A stretch of DNA of 64,000 nt, from the NCBI GenBank assembly GCA_017983675.1, contig JAGOAZ010000011.1, positions 31,952 to 95,951 on the forward strand, in the 5' to 3' direction. Source of the DNA: Fluviicola sp. Lineage in GTDB: Bacteria; Bacteroidota; Bacteroidia; Flavobacteriales_D; Crocinitomicaceae. Made by a program: the position numbers and the translations under genes. Under the pieces are notes generated by a model that was given only the letters and a program-made list of their open reading frames with translations, had not been told where the DNA came from and did not search any database. Below are positions 45,495 through 54,196 of the stretch, piece after piece (the first letter of the stretch is position 1; each line of letters opens with the position of its first letter).

Positions 45495-45950
45495 ATGGAA
45501 ACGTTAGAACAAATAAAAAAGCCATCAAAAACTGAACAAAAAGTCGCAATCGATTCTTATAACATGTTGGCTGCAGCAATTAGTCATATAACTTCTGAAC
45601 AAACTGAAATTGAGATTGAAGAAACAGGAGAAAAAATTAAAATACCATCAAGAGCTTTAAAGCTTTTAGGAGATATTTTAAAAGCGATGAGCCAAGGCAA
45701 ACCAATTTCAATCGTACCAATTGCAACTGAAGTAACAACACAAAAAGCTGCAGAAATTCTAGGTTGTTCTAGACCACATCTAGTTAAGCTATTAGAAGAA
45801 GGTAAAATTGAATATACAAAAGTAGGAAAGCATCGAAGATTGAAATTCGAAGATGTATTGTTGTATAGACAAAAAATGAAAGAGGATCAAAAGAAGCACA
45901 TAATTGATATTATGAGCTTTGATGAAGAAACTGGTTTGTATGATTCATAG
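45495..45950 (+). CDS. Excisionase-like DNA-binding antitoxin
   Basis: This 151-residue protein ends in a helix-turn-helix of the excisionase/MerR-like type at about 79-130 (VTTQKAAEILGCSRPHLVKLLEEGKIEYTKVG, HRRLKFEDVLLYR). The N-terminal part is helical and probably dimerises. The gene overlaps the PIN gene, and such excisionase-family/PIN pairs are a known type II toxin-antitoxin arrangement. The upstream promoter with GCTAAAC repeats suggests autoregulation. Confidence 0.82.
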   Translation: METLEQIKKPSKTEQKVAIDSYNMLAAAISHITSEQTEIEIEETGEKIKIPSRALKLLGDILKAMSQGKPISIVPIATEVTTQKAAEILGCSRPHLVKLLEEGKIEYTKVGKHRRLKFEDVLLYRQKMKEDQKKHIIDIMSFDEETGLYDS

Positions 45951-46503
45951 CGTGAGTTTTATAGCTGTTTTAGATACAAATGTTATTTATCCAGTAATTA
46001 TAAGAGATTTATTATTTTGGTTCGCACACTATGATTTATATACGCCAAAATGGAGTGAAAATATATTTGACGAATGGAAAAGTGTAATGGAAAGAAAAGG
46101 CATTACCGAAGATATTGCTGCTAAAAGAGTAGCTATCGCTAATTTAGCTTTTCCTGATGCAATGGTTCATAATTACAGTGGATTAATCGCTAATTTATCG
46201 TTACCAGATGAAAAGGATTGCCATGTTTTAGCTGCTGCAATTAAAATAAACGCGCATGTAATTGTAACTAATAATCTCAAAGATTTTCCCGAACACTATT
46301 TAGATACATTTGGTATCAAAGCTAAGTCAGCGGATGATTTCCTTACTGATATAATTGATTTGAACCAAGATCAAGCAGTTGCTGCTTTTAAGGAAATGGT
46401 ATTAAATAAAAGAAATCCTGAATTAGACGAATATGAGGTGTTGGATTTGTTAAGAAATAGTGGGTTAATTGAAACCGCGAATTATTTGCATGCTTTCTTA
46501 TAA
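45940..46503 (+). CDS. PIN-domain toxin (VapC-like RNase)
   Basis: PIN toxins are Mg-dependent ribonucleases. This 187-residue form (start ATG 45940, overlapping the antitoxin by 11 nt) has the first Asp in FIAVLDTNVIYP (Asp12), a central Glu in ENIFDEWKSV, and the acidic cluster LPDEKDCHVLAAAI followed by VTNNLKDFP. An ATG at 45919 would add seven residues with no gain. The longer, PIN_3-type layout differs from short VapC. It is the partner of the excisionase-like antitoxin. Confidence 0.85.
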   Translation: MIHSVSFIAVLDTNVIYPVIIRDLLFWFAHYDLYTPKWSENIFDEWKSVMERKGITEDIAAKRVAIANLAFPDAMVHNYSGLIANLSLPDEKDCHVLAAAIKINAHVIVTNNLKDFPEHYLDTFGIKAKSADDFLTDIIDLNQDQAVAAFKEMVLNKRNPELDEYEVLDLLRNSGLIETANYLHAFL

Positions 46504-46578
46504 AATACCAATCTGTCCTTTATCACGCAATGCCAAAACTAGAACAAAACTGCTGGGGCAAACAGACTTTTCAAGCAA

Positions 46579-47139
46579 TTAGCTTAACACTAAATCTTTA
46601 CTGCTTAATTTAACTTTTGGTTTGTTTAACGATTGAACAGCTACCCTAACTTTTTCTTGGTCTTCCATGGAAAGAAAATTAGGAACCAATACTTTCATAT
46701 CAATATGTAAAATGCGGTTGATAACAATCAAATCTTTTAAGGTAAATGGTTTGATCCCGTTAATTAATTCGGACATGTGCGTTTTGCTTTTATGTCCCAA
46801 TATAACAGCTAAATTTTCTTGCGATAAATCGAACTCTTTGAGTTTTGTTCTAATTGCTTGCTTTCTATTTTCAATAAAAACCCGTTCTATTTCAGCAATG
46901 CGTTGGTATTTGTCGCTTGCAGAAATTTTCTCGTCTGTAAGTTGTTCCAGATCATTCCACTCAGCTTTTTCATACGTTTCAATAAGCGCACGAAGTTTTG
47001 AACGCAGTTGTTTAAAATAAGTACTTTCCTTCGATAACAACCTCAGTTTCCTGTCAGCAATCATCGCTCGTTCATAGTCCAATGCATTGGCTATCGTACC
47101 TTTTTCAACTATTTTTTCTATGTCAAAATGAGTTTTCAT
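46579..47139 (-). CDS. HigA-like helix-turn-helix protein, orphan antitoxin
   Basis: This 186-residue protein has a long helical N-terminal part (LRSKLRALIETYEKAEW) and a Cro/C1-type helix-turn-helix near 104-145 (LSQENLAVILGHKSKTHMSELINGIKPFT). Bacteroidota HigA-like antitoxins of this size are usually preceded by a HigB toxin of about 100 residues. Upstream (47140-47345) there is no such open frame, so the toxin seems lost. A perfect palindrome GTTCGG/CCGAAC (47205-47223) upstream may be its operator. Confidence 0.75.
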   Translation of the reverse strand: MKTHFDIEKIVEKGTIANALDYERAMIADRKLRLLSKESTYFKQLRSKLRALIETYEKAEWNDLEQLTDEKISASDKYQRIAEIERVFIENRKQAIRTKLKEFDLSQENLAVILGHKSKTHMSELINGIKPFTLKDLIVINRILHIDMKVLVPNFLSMEDQEKVRVAVQSLNKPKVKLSSKDLVLS

Positions 47140-47204
47140 TTAATCAATACAATTGTTTGTTCGCGAATAATCTTTTAAAACAACGATGTGAAAATAAACA
47201 AAAA

Positions 47205-47223
47205 GTTCGGATAATAACCGAAC
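47205..47223. promoter_or_regulatory. Palindromic candidate operator of the HigA-like gene
   Basis: GTTCGG (47205-47210) and CCGAAC (47218-47223) form a perfect inverted repeat around a 7-nt AT centre, 66 nt upstream of the HigA-like start. A second palindrome TTCGCGAA lies at 47160-47167. HigA-type regulators commonly bind such sites before their own gene. Confidence 0.4.
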
Positions 47224-47241
47224 AAATAACACAAAATATCA

Positions 47242-47340
47242 TCCACCTCAAAAAAGACATGAAAAACTATTCAGTTAATGGAAAACGAGTATGGGTGTGT
47301 GAGTGTGAAAAAATAGCAACTATGGGAAATAATAAGCAAC
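47242..47340. repeat. Intergenic repeat copy C (diverged)
   Basis: TCCACCTCAAAAAAG differs from copies A and B by two bases. A GTGTGTGAGTGTGAAAAAATAGCA-like block follows at about 66 nt, the same offset as in A (67) and B (66). It ends only a few bases from the gap stop codon. Similarity is partial, so this copy is less certain. Confidence 0.5.
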
Positions 47341-47345
47341 GCTTT

Positions 47346-48347
47346 TTACCCAATACGCAATGCCAAATCAATCAAACGATTCGAATATCCAGCTTCGTTG
47401 TCGTACCAAGCAACAACTTTGACCATGTTGCCAATGACAGAAGTCAAACCGCTGTCGAAAATACACGAATGTGGATCACCAATGATATCAACCGAAACGA
47501 TTGGATCGTCCGTGTAACGCAAAATGCCTTGTAAACTGGTTTGGGATGCGTGTAAAAATGCCGCATTGATTTCGTCCACACTTGGTGGATTTTCCATGAT
47601 CATCGTTAAATCGGTCAAAGAACCATCTGGAACAGGAACACGCATGCCACAACCTCCCAACTTGTCTTTTAAATTCGGGAAAATGCGCGTCAATGCTTTT
47701 GCTGCACCCGTAGTTGTTGGCACAATCGATTGTCCCGCCGCACGTGCTCTGCGCAAGTCTTTGTGTGGACTGTCGTGCAAACGCTGATCGGTCGTGTAAC
47801 TGTGTATGGTGGTGATATACGCGCTTTCGATTGGGCGCAATTGCTGCATGACTTGAATGAGTGGCGCCGCGGAATTTGTCGTACAAGACGCATTGCTAAT
47901 GATGTGCTCTGTAGCAGTTATCAAATTATCGTTTACCCCCAAAACAACGGTTAACACATCATCTGAAACAGGTGGCGCCGACAAAATCACCTGCTTTGCT
48001 CCTGCTTGTAAATGCTGCGATGCTTTTTCTTTGGTCAAAAACAAACCTGTTGCTTCGATGACCAAATCAACACCAAGTTCTTTCCAAGGAATTTGAGTAG
48101 GATCGGTGAACTGTGTAAATGTTATGGGTGAATGATTCGAAACGAGCAATTGTTGCCCTTGGACCGTGAAAGCATGTTTACAAACGCCGTGAATACTGTC
48201 GTATTTGAATAAATGAGCAAGCGTTTCAATGGGTGCAACGTCGTTTATTGCCACCACTTCGATGTCGGTTCTATCCAACGACAACCGTGTGAAATAACGA
48301 CCTATTCGACCAAAACCGTTGATACCAATGCGTATTTTTTTTGCCAT
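47346..48347 (-). CDS. gap: Glyceraldehyde-3-phosphate dehydrogenase, type I
   Basis: GAPDH turns glyceraldehyde 3-phosphate into 1,3-bisphosphoglycerate with NAD and phosphate. The N-terminal Rossmann motif IGINGFGRIGRYF and the catalytic SNASCTTNSAAP are both intact in a 333-residue protein (start ATG 48347; GTG at 48350 just before it). The C-terminal WYDNEAGYSNRLIDLALRIG is typical. The gene stands at the right edge of the accessory island. Its end contains a 13-nt sequence repeated at 46525. Confidence 0.96.
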   Translation of the reverse strand: MAKKIRIGINGFGRIGRYFTRLSLDRTDIEVVAINDVAPIETLAHLFKYDSIHGVCKHAFTVQGQQLLVSNHSPITFTQFTDPTQIPWKELGVDLVIEATGLFLTKEKASQHLQAGAKQVILSAPPVSDDVLTVVLGVNDNLITATEHIISNASCTTNSAAPLIQVMQQLRPIESAYITTIHSYTTDQRLHDSPHKDLRRARAAGQSIVPTTTGAAKALTRIFPNLKDKLGGCGMRVPVPDGSLTDLTMIMENPPSVDEINAAFLHASQTSLQGILRYTDDPIVSVDIIGDPHSCIFDSGLTSVIGNMVKVVAWYDNEAGYSNRLIDLALRIG

Positions 48348-48401
48348 CACCCTATTAAATTCAGGTTGAAATTAATCAATAATTAGATTCGACCATTAAT
48401 T

Positions 48402-48433
48402 TCAAAAAAAAAGCCCGTCAATTGACGAGCTTT
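48402..48433 (-). terminator. Rho-independent terminator of the T9SS cargo gene
   Basis: On the minus strand, an AAAGCTCGTCAATTGACGGGCTTT hairpin (one mismatch, plus-strand positions 48411-48433) runs into nine Ts. It lies 22 nt after the cargo gene's stop. Confidence 0.8.
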
Positions 48434-48454
48434 GTAATAAATATATGCGTTTAA

Positions 48455-50776
48455 TTAGTCGAGATAAACCTGAACAAATCCTTGGCGTTCAACTTCTTCA
48501 CCCGAATCAAAAACGGCTTTTATAATGTAGAAATAAACTCCTTCTTCAACAAATTTTCCATCATTAGTTTTACCATCCCATGGCAATGAAGGATTATTGT
48601 ATTTTTTGATCACATTCCCCCATCTGTTTACGATGGTACATTCAAAGCTTTTCAATCCAGAATATTGAACCGTGAACAAATTATTACCAGTTGTTGAATT
48701 CAACACCATGACATTTGGTGCTTGAATATCACAAACTTTTTCTTCAATTGTGACAAAATCCGTGTATGAATTACATTGATTAGCAACAGTAATTGAATAT
48801 TGACCTGCCTGTGAAACAGTTAAGGAAGTACCTGTTGAACCATCAGACCACAAATAACTCAAGTTGTATTGAGATGTTGCACAATTGATTACGTGCGACG
48901 ACCCCACACAAATGGAAGCATCATACGCTTCTGTCCAAGCACCTTGTTGGAAATAAATATCCAAGTCCAAACTAGTACCACACGCATTATCTGTATAAGT
49001 TACGGTGTATGTTCCTGGGATAGAATCGGTAATAATAATGCGCGGATTTAATGTCGTAGCAGATGGTACAAACTGAACATTGTTACTGTTGGAAGACCAA
49101 ACTCCCCCACTTGTTGAAATGGTATTGGTAACATCAAAAAAGAAATCACATGCTAAGGTATCACCAATAATTTCTGGGAAAACTGAACTAATAATGGTGA
49201 AAGTTGTGTCCATTGTACACAATAATAATGAGTCACTTACTGTAACAGTGTATGTACCTTGTGCTAAGTAATTCGCATTTAACGAATCTAATGCCGGATT
49301 TGCTAATCCCCAGCTAATATTTCCATAATAAGCAGAATCAGTTAATGAAATCAAAGTGGTTGAATCAGGTGGACAAATACTAAAGAATCCACTCACAGGA
49401 ATATCAAACGGCTCTATTATATTGAAGTATTCAGAAACTTTCTTGTAACATCCGTTTTTACTAACGGTAACACCATACGTTTGAGGTTGCCCAAGAGAAC
49501 TTGTCGGATTATTGGTGAAATCATCCCATAAATAAGTGTCGTATGGTCCGTTTAATACCGAAATGACAGGAATGGTATCACAAGCAGATAGCGGAGTTAA
49601 TTGGGGATTTAACGCGCCGACTCCGGTGGAATCAATCTCTATTACAAAGGAAATGGTCGTTACACCAGCCATTGGTGTTGCGTCATCTGTTGCCGTAACG
49701 GAAATGTTCCATGTTCCTACACTTGCTAAATCTCCAACAACGCGCAAAATCAACTGAGCAGTATTTCCGGACATATTCGCAATTTGTTGCATGCTCGTTA
49801 AGCCGCCATTTGTATAAGTAATACTTGTTGTTTGAGTAACTTCTGGTGATAAGAAATTAATCGAAATATCAGCAGTATCGCCTAATGCACATACTTTAAA
49901 TGTATCACACGCCGAAATTCCTTCTGCAATTGGCGGAATGTTTCCACTGTTACACGCATCAAAATAAAACGATTTGTTGTCCAACCAATCAATTCCATCA
50001 GGATTCCCTAATGCACCATCGAAATCATTTCCAGCATGATCAAATCGAGAAATTAAAAAGTAAGAAATACCATCTCCTTTGTTAGCTCCTCCTGTTGCAG
50101 GCGTACCGCCAAATCCATTCACACCTTGAGATGCACTTCCAGTTGTCCAATCCATGTCTTGGTAACAAAAAGCAACATTTCCGTCTGGTACAACTTGATC
50201 CGAACCGTCCGTAATAATTAATTGAAACGTGTTGCGTTTATCGCCTTGAATACTATAATAACCAACATCCTCCCAGTTGATATAAACTGCTGTTGGGGTA
50301 ATTTTGTACAACACTTGTCCCAAACCTTGACGGGTATCTACATCTCCCCAAAAAGGTGCAACAATTGCATTTCCAGATGAAGGGAATGCTGATGAACTAA
50401 ACGTAGACATCGGACCCGTAAAGGTCAAATTACCATTATTGTTAATGTAAATTTGATTGAACGTTTGTCCATACAAACAAAAACCAAATGGAATGGGAAT
50501 AGCCGCAGACGAACCATCATCATTAGGAGCCAACGCCAAAATGTAAGTCGAATCTGGTTCCACATAACAATCACAAGCACCCGATTTCTCGTTATATGTT
50601 GGCGTTAATACTGGTAATCCAGCAGAAGCAATCGAAGGATTGGGCAATACTGTAACTTGATCCAATGTTCCTGCTTGTTTGTGTTGTAAATATTCCGGAG
50701 AATCAACAACAACTTGCGTTTGTGCTACAGAAAGCAAACCAATTGCAGAGAAGATGATAGTAATAATTTTTTTCAT
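48455..50776 (-). CDS. Secreted NIDO-domain protein with T9SS type B sorting domain (CHU_C)
   Basis: This 773-residue protein (ATG at 50776) has a signal peptide (to about residue 20), a nidogen-like domain at about 80-280 (IPFGFCLYGQTFNQIYINNNGNLTF, FWGDVDTRQG, FLISRFDHAGNDFDGALGNPDG), and several immunoglobulin/PKD-like beta modules rich in Thr and Ser. The last 85 residues are the gliding-motility-associated C-terminal domain (LKSFECTIVNRWGNVIKKYNN, LPWDGKTNDGKFVEEGVYFYIIKAVF) that marks type IX secretion cargo. It should therefore be surface-exposed or secreted, perhaps in adhesion. Confidence 0.88.
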   Translation of the reverse strand: MKKIITIIFSAIGLLSVAQTQVVVDSPEYLQHKQAGTLDQVTVLPNPSIASAGLPVLTPTYNEKSGACDCYVEPDSTYILALAPNDDGSSAAIPIPFGFCLYGQTFNQIYINNNGNLTFTGPMSTFSSSAFPSSGNAIVAPFWGDVDTRQGLGQVLYKITPTAVYINWEDVGYYSIQGDKRNTFQLIITDGSDQVVPDGNVAFCYQDMDWTTGSASQGVNGFGGTPATGGANKGDGISYFLISRFDHAGNDFDGALGNPDGIDWLDNKSFYFDACNSGNIPPIAEGISACDTFKVCALGDTADISINFLSPEVTQTTSITYTNGGLTSMQQIANMSGNTAQLILRVVGDLASVGTWNISVTATDDATPMAGVTTISFVIEIDSTGVGALNPQLTPLSACDTIPVISVLNGPYDTYLWDDFTNNPTSSLGQPQTYGVTVSKNGCYKKVSEYFNIIEPFDIPVSGFFSICPPDSTTLISLTDSAYYGNISWGLANPALDSLNANYLAQGTYTVTVSDSLLLCTMDTTFTIISSVFPEIIGDTLACDFFFDVTNTISTSGGVWSSNSNNVQFVPSATTLNPRIIITDSIPGTYTVTYTDNACGTSLDLDIYFQQGAWTEAYDASICVGSSHVINCATSQYNLSYLWSDGSTGTSLTVSQAGQYSITVANQCNSYTDFVTIEEKVCDIQAPNVMVLNSTTGNNLFTVQYSGLKSFECTIVNRWGNVIKKYNNPSLPWDGKTNDGKFVEEGVYFYIIKAVFDSGEEVERQGFVQVYLD

Positions 50777-50998
50777 GTTCAATAGTATAACAACCTTTAG
50801 ACTTCGTTTTCAAGAAAATAGTTGCGTGTATAAAACAAACTTAGTTAAATTTTTAATGTTTTCTTTCAATTAGTGATAAAAATAACACTACTAATTGTGC
50901 AAATTCAGTTACGAAAATCGATTTAGTTCAAGGCTTTCGGATTCGTTTTTCGTGAATAACTTGTGATAAATAATCAAAAAAAATGCACATTTAAAGCG

Positions 50999-51006
50999 TA
51001 ATTTTG
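50999..51006 (+). promoter_or_regulatory. Putative -7 box of the transketolase operon
   Basis: TAATTTTG matches TAnnTTTG exactly and lies 10 nt before the ATG of the transketolase N-terminal subunit. No good -33 element was found. The preceding 50777-50998 region is AT-rich and holds nothing else I recognise. Confidence 0.4.
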
Positions 51007-51016
51007 TACTTGTTAA

Positions 51017-51871
51017 ATGAAAAAACAAATGGAGATTCAACAATTAAATGCTATTGCAAGTCAGGTTAGACGTGACATTCTACGAATGGTATCAGGCGCA
51101 AACTCTGGTCACCCAGGAGGTTCGTTAGGATGTGCTGACTTTTTAACAGTTCTGTACTTTGAACAAATGAAACACAATCCGTCGAATTTCACGATGGATG
51201 CCATCAACGAAGATGTGTTCTTTTTATCAAACGGACATATTTCACCAGTTTGGTACAGTGTGTTAGCAAGAGCAGGTTACTTCCAAGCGGAAGAATTGGG
51301 AACGTTTCGTAAATTAAACGGTCGTTTACAAGGTCACCCAAGTGTGGACAAAAAAGTACCTGGTGTGCGCATGGCATCTGGATCTCTTGGACAAGGTTTA
51401 TCAAATGCTTTGGGAACGTGTCAAACAAAAAAATTAAATAACGATCCATCTATCGTGTACACCTTACATGGTGATGGTGAATTGCAAGAAGGTCAAATTT
51501 GGGAAGCTGCACTATATGCTGCTGCAAAGAAAGTGGACAACATCATTGCAACAATTGATTACAACGGACGTCAAATTGATGGCGATACAGAAGATGTGAT
51601 TTCGTTGGGTGATTTACCTGGAAAATGGCGTGCTTTTGGTTGGGAAGTCTTGGAAATGGACGGACACAACGTTACTGAAATCGTTGCAACGTTAGCAAAA
51701 GCAAAAGCAATGACTGGAAATGGAAAACCAATTGTCATCATCATGAAAACAGAAATGGGTCAAGGTGTTGACTTCATGATGGGTTCACACAAATGGCATG
51801 GTGTTGCTCCAAACCCAGAACAATTAGCTAACGCATTAGGTCAATTAGAAGAAACATTAGGCGATTATTAA
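51017..51871 (+). CDS. Transketolase, N-terminal (TPP-binding) subunit
   Basis: Transketolase moves two-carbon units in the pentose phosphate pathway. In many bacteria it is split in two; this 284-residue half binds thiamine diphosphate, with ANSGHPGGSLGCADFLTVLYF, RMASGSLGQGLSNALG and the GDGELQEGQIWEAALYAA motif. The C-terminal half is encoded at 53238-54191. A vWA gene lies between them, 3 nt after this stop. Confidence 0.93.
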   Translation: MKKQMEIQQLNAIASQVRRDILRMVSGANSGHPGGSLGCADFLTVLYFEQMKHNPSNFTMDAINEDVFFLSNGHISPVWYSVLARAGYFQAEELGTFRKLNGRLQGHPSVDKKVPGVRMASGSLGQGLSNALGTCQTKKLNNDPSIVYTLHGDGELQEGQIWEAALYAAAKKVDNIIATIDYNGRQIDGDTEDVISLGDLPGKWRAFGWEVLEMDGHNVTEIVATLAKAKAMTGNGKPIVIIMKTEMGQGVDFMMGSHKWHGVAPNPEQLANALGQLEETLGDY

Positions 51872-51874
51872 TAC

Positions 51875-53230
51875 ATGAAGTTCCTGCGCGTCTTATTACT
51901 TTTCTTGTTCATGAATCAGTTTACTGCTACTGGTCAAGAAACAACGCGCATCCTTTTTATTTTGGATGCTTCTAATTCAATGAATGCCAAATGGGGACAA
52001 CAAACCCGCATTGAAGCTGCAAAAGATTTATTAGCAAAAGCAGTCGATAGTTTAAAAGGTTCTGAAAATCTCGAAATTGCTTTGCGGGTTTATGGACACC
52101 AGTCCCCTATTACCGCAACGTACCAAGATTGTGAGGACACCAAATTAGAAGTTCCTTTTGGAAAGGATAACTACGACCGCATTCAAAGTAAAATTCGCTC
52201 CATCGTTGCCAAAGGAACAACTCCCATAGCGCGTTCGTTGGAAGCTGCTGCAGGAGATTTCCCCGATATGAATGCACGAAATGTCATCATTCTGATTACA
52301 GATGGATTAGAAGCGTGTGACAACGATCCGTGTGTGATTGCAAAGAAATTGCACGACAAAGGCGTGAAAGTAACTCCGTTTGTCATCGGATTAGGAATGG
52401 ATTTGACGTATTTGGATAATTTTAAATGCATTGGAACGTATTCCGAAGCGGAAACAAAAGATGCGTTTAAATCGGTTTTGAAAACTGTCATTGATAAAGT
52501 GTTAATCAATACAACGACACAAATCAATCTCAATAACAATGTTGGTTTGCCAAAGGAAACGGATGTGACGATTTTCTTGTACAAAGCAGGAACGAAGGAA
52601 TTGAAATATACCTTTGAGCATACAATCAATAGTTTCAACAATCCAGATACGCTAACAATTGATCCGTCGCTAACTTATGATGTTTTGGTGAACACCATTC
52701 CAATGGTCGAAAAGAAAAATGTTACCTTGAAAAAGAACACGCACAACACCATTGTTGTCGATTGTCCGCAAGGGTTCATTCAGTTTCGCTTTACCAATGC
52801 AACAAAACCTTTTCAATTAGAAAGTCGCATTACGCAAAGCACAAACGCACAAACAATTAATACGCAGAAAATTGGAACTACTGATAAATACATTGTTGGC
52901 TCGTACAACATTGAGATTTTGAGTTTACCGCGCATTTATCAAACTGTTTCTGTCAATCAAAGTAGTACGACATATGTCGATATTCCTGCTCCTGGCGTCA
53001 TGAATTACAGCATGTCGAAACCGATAGCGGGACAATTATTTGTCAAAAGAGAAAACGGAAACTATGATTGGGTGTGTAACTTAGACCCTGTTAGCACAAA
53101 AAACACACTATTATTGCAACCAGGCGAATACAAAGTCGTGTATCGTCAAAAACAATTAAAATCAACAACTTTTACTACTGAAAAAACAGTAAAAATTCAG
53201 TCGAATAAAACAACTTCAATAAATTTATAA
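51875..53230 (+). CDS. Secreted vWA-domain protein
   Basis: A signal peptide ([21 protein letters not shown]) is followed by a von Willebrand A domain with a complete MIDAS: DASNS (31-35), the Thr in [14 protein letters not shown], and the Asp in [10 protein letters not shown]. The remaining 230 residues form beta-rich modules ([24 protein letters not shown]...). The domain may bind a protein partner or surface ligand through a divalent metal. The gene lies between the two transketolase halves, 3 nt after one and 7 nt before the other, so it is cotranscribed with them. A metabolic connection is not obvious. Confidence 0.85.
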   Translation: MKFLRVLLLFLFMNQFTATGQETTRILFILDASNSMNAKWGQQTRIEAAKDLLAKAVDSLKGSENLEIALRVYGHQSPITATYQDCEDTKLEVPFGKDNYDRIQSKIRSIVAKGTTPIARSLEAAAGDFPDMNARNVIILITDGLEACDNDPCVIAKKLHDKGVKVTPFVIGLGMDLTYLDNFKCIGTYSEAETKDAFKSVLKTVIDKVLINTTTQINLNNNVGLPKETDVTIFLYKAGTKELKYTFEHTINSFNNPDTLTIDPSLTYDVLVNTIPMVEKKNVTLKKNTHNTIVVDCPQGFIQFRFTNATKPFQLESRITQSTNAQTINTQKIGTTDKYIVGSYNIEILSLPRIYQTVSVNQSSTTYVDIPAPGVMNYSMSKPIAGQLFVKRENGNYDWVCNLDPVSTKNTLLLQPGEYKVVYRQKQLKSTTFTTEKTVKIQSNKTTSINL

Positions 53231-53237
53231 CAACAAC

Positions 53238-54191
53238 ATGAAGCAATTTGAAATTTTAGGAAAAAAAGACACACGATCAGGATTTGGTGAAGGTCTATTA
53301 GAATTAGGACGTACGAATCCAAATGTTGTTGGATTGTGTGCCGACCTTACAGGTTCATTAAAAATGGATGCTTTTGAAAAAGAATTTCCTGAGCGTTTCT
53401 TTCAAATAGGTATTGCCGAAGCAAACATGATTGGTATGGCAGCCGGAATGACAATTGGTGGAAAAATTCCTTACACAGGAACTTTCGCTAACTTCTCAAC
53501 GGGACGCGTTTACGATCAAATTCGTCAATCAGTAGCTTACTCGCAAAAAAACGTAAAGATTTGTGCTTCTCACGCAGGTTTAACGCTTGGTGAAGATGGT
53601 GCAACACACCAAATTTTAGAAGATATCGGAATGATGCGTATGTTACCAAACATGACGGTAATCGTTCCAGCTGATTACAACCAAACAAAACAAGCGACTA
53701 TTGCTATTGCTGAACACAATGGTCCTGTTTACTTGCGTTTTGGGCGTCCAGTTGTGCCAATTTTTGTGCAACCAGATGCGAAATTCATCATTGGAAAAGC
53801 GGATGTATTGACAGAGGGTACAGACGTAACAATCATTGCTTGTGGGCATTTGGTTTGGAAATCAATCGAAGCAGCGCAAGAATTAGCAGCGATGGGAATT
53901 AGTGCAGAAGTAATAAACATGCACACAATTAAACCTTTGGATGAAAAAGCAATCTTAGATTCAGTTCGCAAAACAAAATGCGTTGTAACTGCTGAAGAAC
54001 ACATGTTAAATGGTGGTTTAGGCGAGGCTGTTTCTCAAGTATTAACGAGAAATTTCCCAGCTCCACAAGAATATGTAGGCGTTAACGATTCATTTGGTGA
54101 ATCTGGAACACCAGACGAACTAATGGTAAAATATGGTTTGGACACAGTAAATATTGTGGCAGCAGCTAAAAAAGTAATTGAACGAAAATAA
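53238..54191 (+). CDS. Transketolase, C-terminal subunit
   Basis: This 317-residue half has the pyrimidine-binding and C-terminal domains: [32 protein letters not shown] with the catalytic Glu, [23 protein letters not shown], and [15 protein letters not shown]. Together with the gene at 51017 it makes a full transketolase. It follows the vWA gene by 7 nt and precedes the ECF sigma gene by 5 nt. Confidence 0.93.
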   Translation: MKQFEILGKKDTRSGFGEGLLELGRTNPNVVGLCADLTGSLKMDAFEKEFPERFFQIGIAEANMIGMAAGMTIGGKIPYTGTFANFSTGRVYDQIRQSVAYSQKNVKICASHAGLTLGEDGATHQILEDIGMMRMLPNMTVIVPADYNQTKQATIAIAEHNGPVYLRFGRPVVPIFVQPDAKFIIGKADVLTEGTDVTIIACGHLVWKSIEAAQELAAMGISAEVINMHTIKPLDEKAILDSVRKTKCVVTAEEHMLNGGLGEAVSQVLTRNFPAPQEYVGVNDSFGESGTPDELMVKYGLDTVNIVAAAKKVIERK

Positions 54192-54196
54192 CATAC

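Noticed and set aside
41764..47340. Integron attC sites
   Set aside because: The repeats lack paired core sites and the folded imperfect palindrome of attC, and no integrase is in the window.
47082..47534. 150-codon plus-strand frame between the HigA-like gene and gap
   Set aside because: It overlaps both coding regions in antisense and has no recognisable features.
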